From assembly GCF_907165045.1 (NCBI RefSeq), contig NZ_CAJRAU010000007.1:62001-126000 (forward strand): a stretch of DNA of 64,000 nt, given 5' to 3'. Source of the DNA: Dyadobacter linearis. GTDB lineage: Bacteria; Bacteroidota; Bacteroidia; Cytophagales; Spirosomataceae. Positions 26,380-34,234 of this stretch are shown piece after piece (position 1 is the stretch's first letter; each line of letters starts with the position of its first letter). The position numbers were made by a program, and so were the translations under genes. The notes beneath the pieces were generated by a model, which saw only the letters and a list, made by a program, of their open reading frames with translations, ran no database searches and had not been told where the DNA came from.

Positions 26380-26790
26380 CGGGGCGCAATTCTGCAAAGA
26401 TTTTTGCACCGATTCAATGGAGGTGTAGGTACTGTCTTTTCCCCATTTTATCGTCACGTAAGTCACAAGTTCAGCTAGCTCAATATCCGTAAGCTTTGGA
26501 TTTCCGGGCATCGGTCTGCTGAATTCTTTCCCTTTGACCATAATCGTATCATTCATTCCATTCCGGATAATACAGGGAAGCAGTTCTTTTTTGCCGAGCG
26601 AGGCAGCTCCTTTGAGAGGCGGATACAAATTGGATAGACCTTCTCCACCCGGCTGGTGGCAATTTGCGCAGTTGGTAGTATAAAGCTGAAAGCCTTCCGC
26701 GAAGTATTGCTCCGTTTTAAGTTCGTCTTTAGTACTACAGGAGGCAAGGGAAATATAAAGCGCCAGTATTGCAAGCTTGTTACTTTTCAT
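26371..26790 (-). CDS. Cytochrome c lipoprotein
   Basis: A 139-residue class I cytochrome c. The signal peptide ends in lipobox LASC (cysteine at residue 18). The haem-binding site is CANCHQPGGEG near residue 40, and the distal methionine is probably in FSRPMPGNPKL near residue 95. It overlaps the SCO1-like gene by 11 bp and is the last gene of a three-gene lipoprotein cluster (145-residue lipoprotein, SCO1-like protein, cytochrome c). A role as periplasmic electron carrier connected with copper handling or oxidase assembly is inferred from the neighbours. Confidence 0.9.
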   Translation of the reverse strand: MKSNKLAILALYISLASCSTKDELKTEQYFAEGFQLYTTNCANCHQPGGEGLSNLYPPLKGAASLGKKELLPCIIRNGMNDTIMVKGKEFSRPMPGNPKLTDIELAELVTYVTIKWGKDSTYTSIESVQKSLQNCAPLL

Positions 26791-27427
26791 ACTCTTTCAG
26801 CAACGTCGCAATATCTTTCATGAGCTCTTCTGTTCCCTCTTCGGTGGTTCCGTCGTACATACCCCTCACATGCTTTTCTTTATCTACCAGAATAAATGCG
26901 CCGCTATGTAAAAATCCTCCGGCAGCTGCACTATCTTCCTGAACCACAGCCATATATTTTTTCTGACCGATATCGTAGATCTTCTCTTTTTCTCCTGTCA
27001 AAAACTGCCACTGGTTCCCTTCCACACCCAGATCTTTTGCATATTTGTTCAATACCTGCGGTGTATCATGCTCAGGGTCAATAGAATGTGAGAGAATCAT
27101 GAACTCCGGGTTTCCTTTATATTGATTGTAAATTTTAGTCATTTGCCGCTTCATAACCGGGCAAATAGTAGGGCAGGTGGTAAAGAAAAAATCAGTCACG
27201 TAAATTTTATTCTCGACGATTTTCTCGGTTACAGTTTCTCCGTTTTGATTCACAAAGGAGAAAGGCGGAATGGTGTGGTAAATCGTATCGACTACTTCTT
27301 TGCCATTCACAGTCTTGGTAACCCAGTCACGTTCGCCCATAATAGGTAACTTGTTGTCACCACAACTCATAAGCGCGAGGAGCGCGGATAACGTCAGGAA
27401 CGGAGTAATGTATTTTCTGAAATGCAT
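26780..27427 (-). CDS. SCO1/SenC family copper chaperone lipoprotein
   Basis: A 215-residue thioredoxin-fold protein with a lipobox LMSC near residue 22 and the copper-binding CxxxC motif TTCPTICPVMKRQ near residue 88; the conserved histidine is in AGGFLHSGAFILVD near residue 172. SCO proteins deliver copper to the CuA site of cytochrome oxidase or act as thiol oxidoreductases. It overlaps the cytochrome c gene and follows the small lipoprotein gene by 3 bp. No oxidase subunit is encoded in the window. Confidence 0.93.
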   Translation of the reverse strand: MHFRKYITPFLTLSALLALMSCGDNKLPIMGERDWVTKTVNGKEVVDTIYHTIPPFSFVNQNGETVTEKIVENKIYVTDFFFTTCPTICPVMKRQMTKIYNQYKGNPEFMILSHSIDPEHDTPQVLNKYAKDLGVEGNQWQFLTGEKEKIYDIGQKKYMAVVQEDSAAAGGFLHSGAFILVDKEKHVRGMYDGTTEEGTEELMKDIATLLKEYEK

Positions 27428-27430
27428 AAG

Positions 27431-27868
27431 TTATTCTAAGAATTTTTTCGCTTCCTGCAAAGACCTCAAAGTCAATTGCTTCACTTGGAGTATCTCATCT
27501 TTTTCTGCTTCAAAATAAAGTACTGCCTGCTCGGATTGCAACTTCTTGGCAGAATCACCTTTGTATCCGTGCATCCAGTCCATCATCGACTTGTCGGACT
27601 CATTGAGTTTGTTATTTATATCAATTGCTTTAATGCGTTGTTCGGCCAGGGAGTTGCTGCTCAAACCGATATTGTCAAGACTGTCGATCTCTTTTATTTT
27701 CGTCGACAGCATTGCTTTCAAAGTCATAATGCTATCCATTTTCGGCATGATCTCGTCGTGTATCGCCAGCACTTCCGTTTCCAGACCGGTAACCTTGTCT
27801 TCTCCCGCTTTTTTTTCACAACCTAAAAAGACTGTGGCCAAAATTGCTGTTAGTAAGATTTGTTTCAT
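27431..27868 (-). CDS. Small helical lipoprotein of the SCO/cytochrome cluster
   Basis: A 145-residue lipoprotein (lipobox FLGC, cysteine at residue 17). The mature part is almost wholly helical, with heptad-like spacing and many Lys, Glu, Asp and Met (for example DEIMPKMDSIMTLKAMLSTK), and it has no catalytic motif. Similar proteins in Bacteroidota are often labelled viral A-type inclusion protein, which is not informative. It is the first gene of the cluster, 3 bp before the SCO1-like gene. Its several methionines could relate to copper, but this is speculative. Confidence 0.7.
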   Translation of the reverse strand: MKQILLTAILATVFLGCEKKAGEDKVTGLETEVLAIHDEIMPKMDSIMTLKAMLSTKIKEIDSLDNIGLSSNSLAEQRIKAIDINNKLNESDKSMMDWMHGYKGDSAKKLQSEQAVLYFEAEKDEILQVKQLTLRSLQEAKKFLE

Positions 27869-27911
27869 GATTCGGGAGTTGTTGTTTACGTTTAGAAATA
27901 ATATTTAAAGA

Positions 27912-29567
27912 TCAGCCTTTCAGGATCAGTTCTCTCGCATTGAGTAATACCGCCTTAGAAGGATTGTGGCCGCCGATCATTTGGGCTACTTCCTGCACAC
28001 GCTCGTCAATGGTCAATTTTTTGATCTTACTCACGGTTTTGTCCGCCGAATGATCTTTATATACAAAGTAATGCGCGTTGCCGCTGCTGGCAATCTGATG
28101 CAAATGCGTGATAGCGATGATCTGGTGGTTCTTGGCCATATTTTGCATCATTTTACCCATTTGTTTGGCAATCTCGCCGGAAACGCCGGTGTCGATCTCG
28201 TCAAAGATAATAGTAGGAAGCATGCGTTTGTCGGCCAATATGTATTTTATTACCATCATCAACCGCGAAAATTCCCCTCCTGATGCAACCAGGCGCAGTT
28301 CCTGGGGCGTAATGCCCTTATTACCACTGAAAAGGAATGCGACCGCATTTGTCCCGTTGGGAGAGGGGGCAGTATCGGAAAATTGAATGGACAAGGATGC
28401 ATTTGGAATGCCCAGCTCAACCAATCGTTCCAGAATCAGTTTCTCGATCGGCTCGGCTACCTTCTTCCGGCTTTCAGACAGTATCTCACTGCTTTTAAGC
28501 ATTTCCTGCTTTGTCCGGATCATCTCGTTTTCAGCAGCCAGCAAATCGTCGTCCAGGTTCAGAACTACATTTAGTTTCTCCTGAAGTTGATTTTCGATAG
28601 CGAGCAGTTCGTCAACGGAAGTTGCCTGATGCTTTTTTAATAAACCATAAATCAGGTCCAGCCGCTCCTGAACTTCCAGGCTCCTGCCCGCATCAACATC
28701 CACTGAATTGTTAACCTGATCAATTTCGTCAGCGAGATCCCTAAGCTCGATCAATGCACTTTGGGCCCGCTGCCGCAACGCTTCGTACCCGCCCACAAGT
28801 CGTGCAGCCTGCGAAAGTGCGGCTGTGGTATTTTTGAGAAGATCCAGTACCGATGTCTCGGGATTATCCAGGTAAGTGTAAGCAAGTTGCAGGCGCTCCT
28901 TGATTTCTACTGCATTCTCAAGGATCGTAAGTTCTTCTTCCAATTTTTCCTGCTCACCCTGGCGAAGGTCTGCTGTATTCAATTCCTGGAATAAAAACTG
29001 ATCGTAATCGAACTCTTTGCGAAGCTGAGCTGCCTTTTTTTGAAGTTCATCGAATCGGGTAGCTGCCTGACGAAAAGCCTGATAATGTTGTGAATATGTT
29101 TTAAGGATAGCTGCGTTTTTAGCAAACGAATCAATTACTTCCAATTGAAAATTATTGTTACCCAATAAGATCGAATCGTGCTGTGAGTGAATGTCGAGCA
29201 GCTGGCTGCCAATCTTTTTTAATGTATCGAGATTGACAGGTGTATCATTGATAAATGCGCGTGACTTACCTGAGACTACAATTTCTCTTCTGATAATGCA
29301 TTCATCGGCGAAATCCAGATTTTCATCTTCAAAGTTCGGACGTAAGTCATAGCCAGCCAGATTAAAGCTCCCTTCTATCACGCATTTTTCGCCGGAATCG
29401 TACAACGATTTCACATCCGCACGGTTTCCCAGCAACAGGCCAATCGCACCAAGCATAATGGATTTTCCCGCTCCGGTCTCCCCGGTAATGATGTTGAGAC
29501 CAGGATCAGGCGACATTTCCAGTTGCTTGATCAATGCGTAATTCTTGATAAGTAAATTAGAAAGCAT
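27912..29567 (-). CDS. recN: DNA repair protein RecN
   Basis: A 551-residue SMC-like ATPase of double-strand-break repair. Walker A is GETGAGKSIMLGAIGLLLGN near residue 30. The central part forms long coiled-coil arms, and the C-terminal head carries the signature SGGEFSRLMMVIKYILAD and Walker B PTIIFDEIDTGVSGE near residue 455. It is the distal gene of a leftward group with a small Sm-like protein, a DUF4835 protein and CoaBC. Length and motifs are normal. Confidence 0.97.
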   Translation of the reverse strand: MLSNLLIKNYALIKQLEMSPDPGLNIITGETGAGKSIMLGAIGLLLGNRADVKSLYDSGEKCVIEGSFNLAGYDLRPNFEDENLDFADECIIRREIVVSGKSRAFINDTPVNLDTLKKIGSQLLDIHSQHDSILLGNNNFQLEVIDSFAKNAAILKTYSQHYQAFRQAATRFDELQKKAAQLRKEFDYDQFLFQELNTADLRQGEQEKLEEELTILENAVEIKERLQLAYTYLDNPETSVLDLLKNTTAALSQAARLVGGYEALRQRAQSALIELRDLADEIDQVNNSVDVDAGRSLEVQERLDLIYGLLKKHQATSVDELLAIENQLQEKLNVVLNLDDDLLAAENEMIRTKQEMLKSSEILSESRKKVAEPIEKLILERLVELGIPNASLSIQFSDTAPSPNGTNAVAFLFSGNKGITPQELRLVASGGEFSRLMMVIKYILADKRMLPTIIFDEIDTGVSGEIAKQMGKMMQNMAKNHQIIAITHLHQIASSGNAHYFVYKDHSADKTVSKIKKLTIDERVQEVAQMIGGHNPSKAVLLNARELILKG

Positions 29568-29583
29568 GTGATTTGGAGAGCGG

Positions 29584-29826
29584 TCAGGTTTTAATTAGCG
29601 AAGCGGAGTTTGCGTCATAGACGATCTCATATAATTCAGTGAATGCAAGCGTATGTTCGTGCCTGCGAGGATCTTGAATAACCAGTTGGCTGGTTGTAAA
29701 CGAAATCAAAACGCCAAAATACGTTTTGCCATTATTCAGTACACCATGGATTTCGTGTTTCAATAATCCTGTCAGTTCCTGATCGGACAGCCGGGAAGAT
29801 GCGATGCGGGTCAGTCTTTTGCTCAT
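29584..29826 (-). CDS. Small beta-rich protein, possibly Sm-like
   Basis: An 80-residue protein starting 1 base inside the end of the DUF4835 gene (stop and start overlap) and 16 bp before recN. After a short helix (DQELTGLLKHEI) it continues as GVLNNGKTYFGVLISFTTSQLVIQD and HTLAFTELYEIVYD, a run of five predicted strands with the spacing of an LSm/Hfq barrel. I recognise no named family. The Sm-like idea is inference from strand pattern; a structure prediction would decide. Confidence 0.6.
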   Translation of the reverse strand: MSKRLTRIASSRLSDQELTGLLKHEIHGVLNNGKTYFGVLISFTTSQLVIQDPRRHEHTLAFTELYEIVYDANSASLIKT

Positions 29827-30740
29827 TATAAAGAAAGGCGCTGGTACAGCTGCGTCTTGGTTGGATCCAGGCTCACAAGCAACGTATATGCCTTAGCGCG
29901 TTCATCAGGCTGGGCTTCAATTAGTATTTTAAAAAGCTCCTCAGACTTGGCATCGAAAAATGAATTGATCACGACACTCGCGGGCCTAAGCTGATTTACT
30001 TCCTTCAAAGTGGTAAGAAATTCCAGCACTTTCGCCCTTGTCTCGACTGGGTTTTCAGTTGCTACGTCCAACCCTTGCCGGTAGTATTTATACATTCCTT
30101 CCCGAAAAGGCGTGAATTGCTGACTCATGAGATTTTCAATCAACCAATACCGGTTCCGGGATTCACCGCCCGAGTCCCAGCCCCGTTTGTTTGGAGATGA
30201 ATTCCTAGCCTGGTTAACGAGATTAAAAGCCCGCTGCACGTAAGGAGACCCGCCCATTTTACTGAAAGAGTCATAATCGAATATCAGCGCTACATTCGCA
30301 TAAAAGGCGAGAATATAAGGTAGCTCCTCGGTGTAGCTGTTTTCGTTAAAATATAACTGGGTATTAGGTAAATAAGTAAAAGTGAAGTTCTTATCTACAT
30401 ATGTGAACAGTACCGATTCGTAATTTGAGTTGTAAACCGGCCTCGAAACAACCAGCTGTGCATTACCCTCGTAGCTGCCCTGTGCCAGCGATCTGGTCAG
30501 ATTGACATTCAGCTTGCACTTAATTTTCTCTTCTTTCGCAAACTGGTCATTCGTCCATCTGGTATTATTCAAAAACTCATTCATGTAGTTTTGAAGCTGG
30601 TTCATGGACTGCGGGTCAGTTTTCTGCTGCGCCACAAGCTGCTCATAATTCAAATTGACAGTAAATTGCAGCTCCTGCGCGAAAATGCTACCAGCATTTA
30701 AGGTCAATAAGAGAATAAAAATTGCGGCAAGTTTTTTCAT
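29826..30740 (-). CDS. DUF4835 family exported protein
   Basis: A 304-residue protein with signal peptide MKKLAAIFILLLTLNAGSIF and cleavage near FAQ. The mature part begins ELQFTVNLNYEQL and contains the NTRWTNDQF segment typical of DUF4835, a Bacteroidota-specific family usually found next to coaBC and recN, as here. The start at 30740 overlaps the coaBC stop (ATGA), so translation is coupled; an upstream ATG adds four residues. The function is not known; the gene order is conserved in the phylum. Confidence 0.88.
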   Translation of the reverse strand: MKKLAAIFILLLTLNAGSIFAQELQFTVNLNYEQLVAQQKTDPQSMNQLQNYMNEFLNNTRWTNDQFAKEEKIKCKLNVNLTRSLAQGSYEGNAQLVVSRPVYNSNYESVLFTYVDKNFTFTYLPNTQLYFNENSYTEELPYILAFYANVALIFDYDSFSKMGGSPYVQRAFNLVNQARNSSPNKRGWDSGGESRNRYWLIENLMSQQFTPFREGMYKYYRQGLDVATENPVETRAKVLEFLTTLKEVNQLRPASVVINSFFDAKSEELFKILIEAQPDERAKAYTLLVSLDPTKTQLYQRLSL

Positions 30741-31942
30741 ACCTTTTTCCATTGATCAATCACAATTTCCAGAATATCCTGCGCGACTTCTTCTTTTGAT
30801 TTTAATTCGAAGAGCCGCTTATTTCCTTTCCTGTCAATAACGGTTATTTTGTTCGTATCGTGCGCGAACCCTGCACCGGCATCATTAAGTGAGTTCAATA
30901 TAATGTAATCGAGGTTTTTGCGGTTAAGCTTTTCCAGCGCGTGGGCTACCTCATTTTCAGTTTCTAGCGCAAAGCCGATCAACAATTGTCCGTCCCGCTT
31001 TTGTTGTCCCAAAGTGCCCGCGATATCGGCCGTTTTAATCAGTTCAAGCGCCATTTCTGAACCTTGTTTCTTAATTTTTTGATCGGCTACAAACTTGGGT
31101 GTATAATCGGCCACTGCGGCCGCGAAAATGACCACATCCTGCTCGTTAAAGTGCGCAGTAGTAGCGTCAAGCATTTGCTGCGCGGTTCCAACCTGTATTC
31201 TCCGGATCGACGGTGGGACACTTTTTATGCTAGTTGGGCCGCTTACCAATGTTACCTGAGCACCAGCCGCAGCAAATGCAGCAGCGATCGCATAACCCAT
31301 TTTTCCAGACGAATGATTACTGATAAAACGCACGGGATCAAGCGATTCTACGGTTGGCCCGGCTGTTACCAGGACTCTCTTGGTAAATGCGAGAGGCTGC
31401 CTGGCAAAATGATCTTTAAGCCTGGAAACGATCGTTTCGGGCTCCGCCATTCTTCCATCACCGGTCAACCCGCTTGCCAGCTCCCCATATTCCGGCTGAA
31501 TAAAAAAGTTGCCGAACGATTGTAGCGACGCGATGTTCCGGGTGGTGGAAGGGTGATGAAACATATCCAGGTCCATTGCCGGAGCAAAGAATATCGGGCA
31601 GCGTGCAGATAGATATACGGCTGTCAGCAGGTCGTCGCAGTTGCCTATTGCGCACTTCGCAAGCGTCTTCGCTGTCGCCGGTGCAATTATGATAGCATCG
31701 GCCGCAAGTGCCAGGTCAACGTGGTTATTCCATTCGTCCTGGCCGCTGGTAAAAGTTGTGTAAACGGGATTTTTGGAAAGTACTGAGAGTGTGAGAGGCG
31801 TAATAAATTCGGTGGCTGCCTGCGTCATTACAACCTGTACCGTCGCGCCGGCTTTAATTAATAGCCTTACCAACAATGCAGACTTGTAAGAAGCGATACT
31901 TCCGGTAACTCCGATGAGGATATTCTTGCCTTTCAGGTTCAA
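30737..31942 (-). CDS. coaBC: Bifunctional phosphopantothenoylcysteine decarboxylase/phosphopantothenate-cysteine ligase
   Basis: Two consecutive steps of coenzyme A synthesis. The N-terminal CoaC flavoprotein domain has GVTGSIASYKSALLVRLL, the catalytic histidine in NNHVDLALAADA, and PAMDLDMF. The C-terminal CoaB domain has LVTAGPTVESLDPVRFISN and NHSSGKMGYAIA. The segment that carries the catalytic cysteine in E. coli reads GELASGLTGDGRMAEP here, so serine occupies the region and no cysteine is present; I recall similar sequences in other Bacteroidota. A TTG start at 31942 gives the usual length of 401 residues. A longer frame starting at 32047 would run back into the rpoZ terminator hairpin and is unlikely. 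Confidence 0.92.
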   Translation of the reverse strand: MNLKGKNILIGVTGSIASYKSALLVRLLIKAGATVQVVMTQAATEFITPLTLSVLSKNPVYTTFTSGQDEWNNHVDLALAADAIIIAPATAKTLAKCAIGNCDDLLTAVYLSARCPIFFAPAMDLDMFHHPSTTRNIASLQSFGNFFIQPEYGELASGLTGDGRMAEPETIVSRLKDHFARQPLAFTKRVLVTAGPTVESLDPVRFISNHSSGKMGYAIAAAFAAAGAQVTLVSGPTSIKSVPPSIRRIQVGTAQQMLDATTAHFNEQDVVIFAAAVADYTPKFVADQKIKKQGSEMALELIKTADIAGTLGQQKRDGQLLIGFALETENEVAHALEKLNRKNLDYIILNSLNDAGAGFAHDTNKITVIDRKGNKRLFELKSKEEVAQDILEIVIDQWKKV

Positions 31943-32022
31943 CGCTTGTGAATTTATAGCTGGCTGAAATAGTTTGTTTCGAATGCAAAGTAAGAAGAAC
32001 TTCCTCCAAATCTTACGGATAT

Positions 32023-32068
32023 AAATGAAAAACCAGCCACAATGCAAATTGAGGCTGGTTTTTCATTT
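32023..32068 (-). terminator. Terminator of rpoZ
   Basis: A 16-bp stem (32023-32038 with 32053-32068) and 14-base loop; on the minus strand it ends GGCTGGTTTTTCATTTAT. It lies 9 bp after the rpoZ stop and separates bamD-rpoZ from coaBC. Confidence 0.8.
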
Positions 32069-32076
32069 ATTCTAAT

Positions 32077-32391
32077 TTATTCTTCGTCGCTTGTAGTCCG
32101 GAATGCGTGGTAAGTTTTACCTTCAATAAATTCGTCGATTGAAATGCTTCCTGCTTTTGGCATACGCTCGTAGAATTTAGAAATTTCGATTTGTTCTCTG
32201 TTTTCGAACACTTCTTCCAGATTGTCAACACCAGAAGCAAATTCAGCAAGCTTGTTGTTAAGCTCTTCTTTCATTTTGCTTGAAATCTGGCGTGCTCTCT
32301 TTGAGATAACTGATACAGATTCATATAGATTTCCGGTAACGTCCGCTATTTTATCGGTATCCCGGGTAATGATCGATGGATTAGTTGCCAT
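32077..32391 (-). CDS. rpoZ: DNA-directed RNA polymerase omega subunit, Bacteroidota type
   Basis: A 104-residue omega-like protein. The core segment NLYESVSVISKRARQISSKMKEELNNKLAEF corresponds to the omega motif (usually ..R..ql..g..p), and the tail SKFYERMPKAGSISIDEFIEGK is typical of the Bacteroidota form, which is annotated RpoZ or DNA-directed RNA polymerase subunit omega. The start at 32391 gives MATNPSIITRDTDKIADVTG. It follows bamD after 46 bp and is followed by a strong terminator. The bamD-rpoZ-coaBC-DUF4835-recN order is common in the phylum and supports the call. Confidence 0.85.
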   Translation of the reverse strand: MATNPSIITRDTDKIADVTGNLYESVSVISKRARQISSKMKEELNNKLAEFASGVDNLEEVFENREQIEISKFYERMPKAGSISIDEFIEGKTYHAFRTTSDEE

Positions 32392-32437
32392 GATTGTCTT
32401 ATATAGTTTGAAAAATTTTAAAACATTATAATGTGGA

Positions 32438-33364
32438 TTACTGACCTTTCGGTTCCGCAATCGCAGGGGTAGTTACTTTTGTAGGCTGGTTCTCAGGATC
32501 TGGTTTCGCCTCTTTCAATTTCTGTCTTTCTAATTCCAGTTTCGCAATTTCTTCTATCTGCTTCTGGCTGTTATCAAACATTCTCTCCGCATCGCGGCTG
32601 AACTTTCCCGTAGGATATTTATCAACCAGTTCCTGATAAAACTTCACTACATCCTGGTGTCTCTCTTTCTGCTTGTCTATAAAGCTATTGGTAGCCAGGT
32701 TGTATTGCGATTCCACTTTCAGGAAGGCAAGTTCTTCGTTATACTGAGAATCTGGGAAATCCTTCTTAAAGTTTTCGATAGATATTACCGCAGATTTTAG
32801 CGACATCAAATTGAAGTCACTGATCTTATGGTAAAGCTTAGCCCGCTCGTAAGCTTTCTTTTCCAACTTGGACCTCAATTCCAAAATATACTTGGTACAC
32901 TCGTCACGAAACGGACTTTCAGGATAAGTATTGATGAAATCCTGCATAGCCGAAATGGCGGTATGTGTACTCGTTTGGTCTAAATTATATGGAGAAGAGT
33001 CCTTATACAGCGAAAACGCGTGCATATAATATGCTTCCTGCGCATAATCACTCCGCGCATAGGTATCATAAAATTTCTTGAACAGAAATTGGCTCGTGTT
33101 GTATTGACTTTGCTGGTACTGCGTGTAAGCGTAATAGAATTGCGCAAGTTCCGATTCTGTACTGCCTTTTAACAAAGGGATAAGTTCCTCGAACAGAATA
33201 CCAGCCTTGTAAAAATCTCCCTTTTTGTAATAGGCCATCGCAGCATCATACTTCTGCTGATCTGTACCTGTTTTCTGTAATCGGGAGAACTTGCTACACG
33301 AAGTAGTACAAAGAAGGATTGCAATAAAAAGCAAGAAATAGCTTGCTGGACTGTTTTTTCGCAT
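32438..33364 (-). CDS. bamD: Outer membrane assembly lipoprotein BamD
   Basis: A 308-residue lipoprotein (lipobox TTSC, cysteine about residue 23) with TPR repeats, the essential partner of BamA in outer membrane protein insertion. The N-terminal SKFSRLQKTGTDQQKYDAAMAYYKKGDFYKAG contains the first TPR; repeats continue to about residue 260 (TYPESPFRDECTKYI, DFPDSQYNEELAF, KYPTGKFSRDAERMF). The tail is a charged extension rich in Lys, Glu and Pro. The start at 33364 is preferred. A perfect -7 element TACCTTTG lies at 33380-33373, so the mRNA would be almost leaderless. Confidence 0.92.
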   Translation of the reverse strand: MRKNSPASYFLLFIAILLCTTSCSKFSRLQKTGTDQQKYDAAMAYYKKGDFYKAGILFEELIPLLKGSTESELAQFYYAYTQYQQSQYNTSQFLFKKFYDTYARSDYAQEAYYMHAFSLYKDSSPYNLDQTSTHTAISAMQDFINTYPESPFRDECTKYILELRSKLEKKAYERAKLYHKISDFNLMSLKSAVISIENFKKDFPDSQYNEELAFLKVESQYNLATNSFIDKQKERHQDVVKFYQELVDKYPTGKFSRDAERMFDNSQKQIEEIAKLELERQKLKEAKPDPENQPTKVTTPAIAEPKGQ

Positions 33365-33439
33365 ATTGGCTGCAAAGGTAATAAAAAAAGCTACACCATC
33401 CATAACGAATGCGTAGCTGATCTAGTGTTAATTAGAAGC

Positions 33440-34060
33440 CTATTGCTGATGGCGAACGAGCATTTTTTTAGTTGCTACTTTCTGACCATCAATCGATAGC
33501 TGGTAAAAATAAAGACCGGTTGGCATGTCCTTCGTATTGACACGCAATTTCTTATCATTTTTATTCAGCGTCAGCTCGCTCATTCTGGAACCAAGCACAT
33601 TATAAAATATTAGCTTGGCTTCTCTAACAGACGGAGCGATCGTAAAATCAAGCTCTGCATATTCGCTGGCAGGGTTCGGATATATATTCGATACCGAAAT
33701 CCTGTCACTAACGTAAAGTTGCTCTTCTACTTTCAGATGCGCTTCCAAAGCCACCGATTTTCTTTCTCCAGATCTTTCCACAACATCGGCAGCGAGATTT
33801 GCATTGCTGTCAGCATTGTTGGGGTTAGAGAACAAAAATGAGGTGTAGAATTTATTAAGCGCTTTTGGATTTTGTAAGGATAACGGTTTGTAACTAAGCC
33901 CCGAAGGCATTACCGAAAACTTGATTTGCTCTGAACTGGCTGGCTTCTTCTTTCCGACTATATTCAGCCGGCTGCCTCCCGATGCAGATTGTGCTTCTAC
34001 GCCGTCCATAGACAGAATAGTTGCGATAAGTATATTCAAAAAGAGTACATATTTTTTCAT
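33440..34060 (-). CDS. T9SS type A sorting domain-containing secreted protein
   Basis: A 206-residue protein with a signal peptide (cleavage after MDGVEA, near residue 23) and a C-terminal type IX secretion sorting domain of about 80 residues: SNIYPNPASEYAELDFTI, then YNVLGSRMSELTL and MPTGLYFYQLSIDGQKVATKKMLV. Such proteins are moved across the outer membrane by the type IX system and attached to the surface. The region between signal and sorting domain (about 90 residues) has no recognised domain. It is a single gene with its own promoter. Confidence 0.9.
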   Translation of the reverse strand: MKKYVLFLNILIATILSMDGVEAQSASGGSRLNIVGKKKPASSEQIKFSVMPSGLSYKPLSLQNPKALNKFYTSFLFSNPNNADSNANLAADVVERSGERKSVALEAHLKVEEQLYVSDRISVSNIYPNPASEYAELDFTIAPSVREAKLIFYNVLGSRMSELTLNKNDKKLRVNTKDMPTGLYFYQLSIDGQKVATKKMLVRHQQ

Positions 34061-34115
34061 AGCTTCAAATAATACTTTTGACTAATGTTCAATAATTTAG
34101 CTAAAAAGTACACTA

Positions 34116-34146
34116 CAAAAATATAGAGAAATAATTGGATCCTCAA
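34116..34146 (-). promoter_or_regulatory. Promoter of the T9SS-substrate gene
   Basis: On the minus strand TTG (34146-34144), 20 bases, TATTTTTG (34123-34116), an exact -7 consensus 56 bp before the start codon. A second perfect -7 element, TACCTTTG (34186-34179), lacks a matching -33 element. Confidence 0.5.
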
Positions 34147-34234
34147 CATATATTGTGCGAACGGCTAACTTTATTTTTCAAAGGTAAAAAACCATGCCGG
34201 TTAGACAGAAATTCTTACCTGAACATTAAATTTT

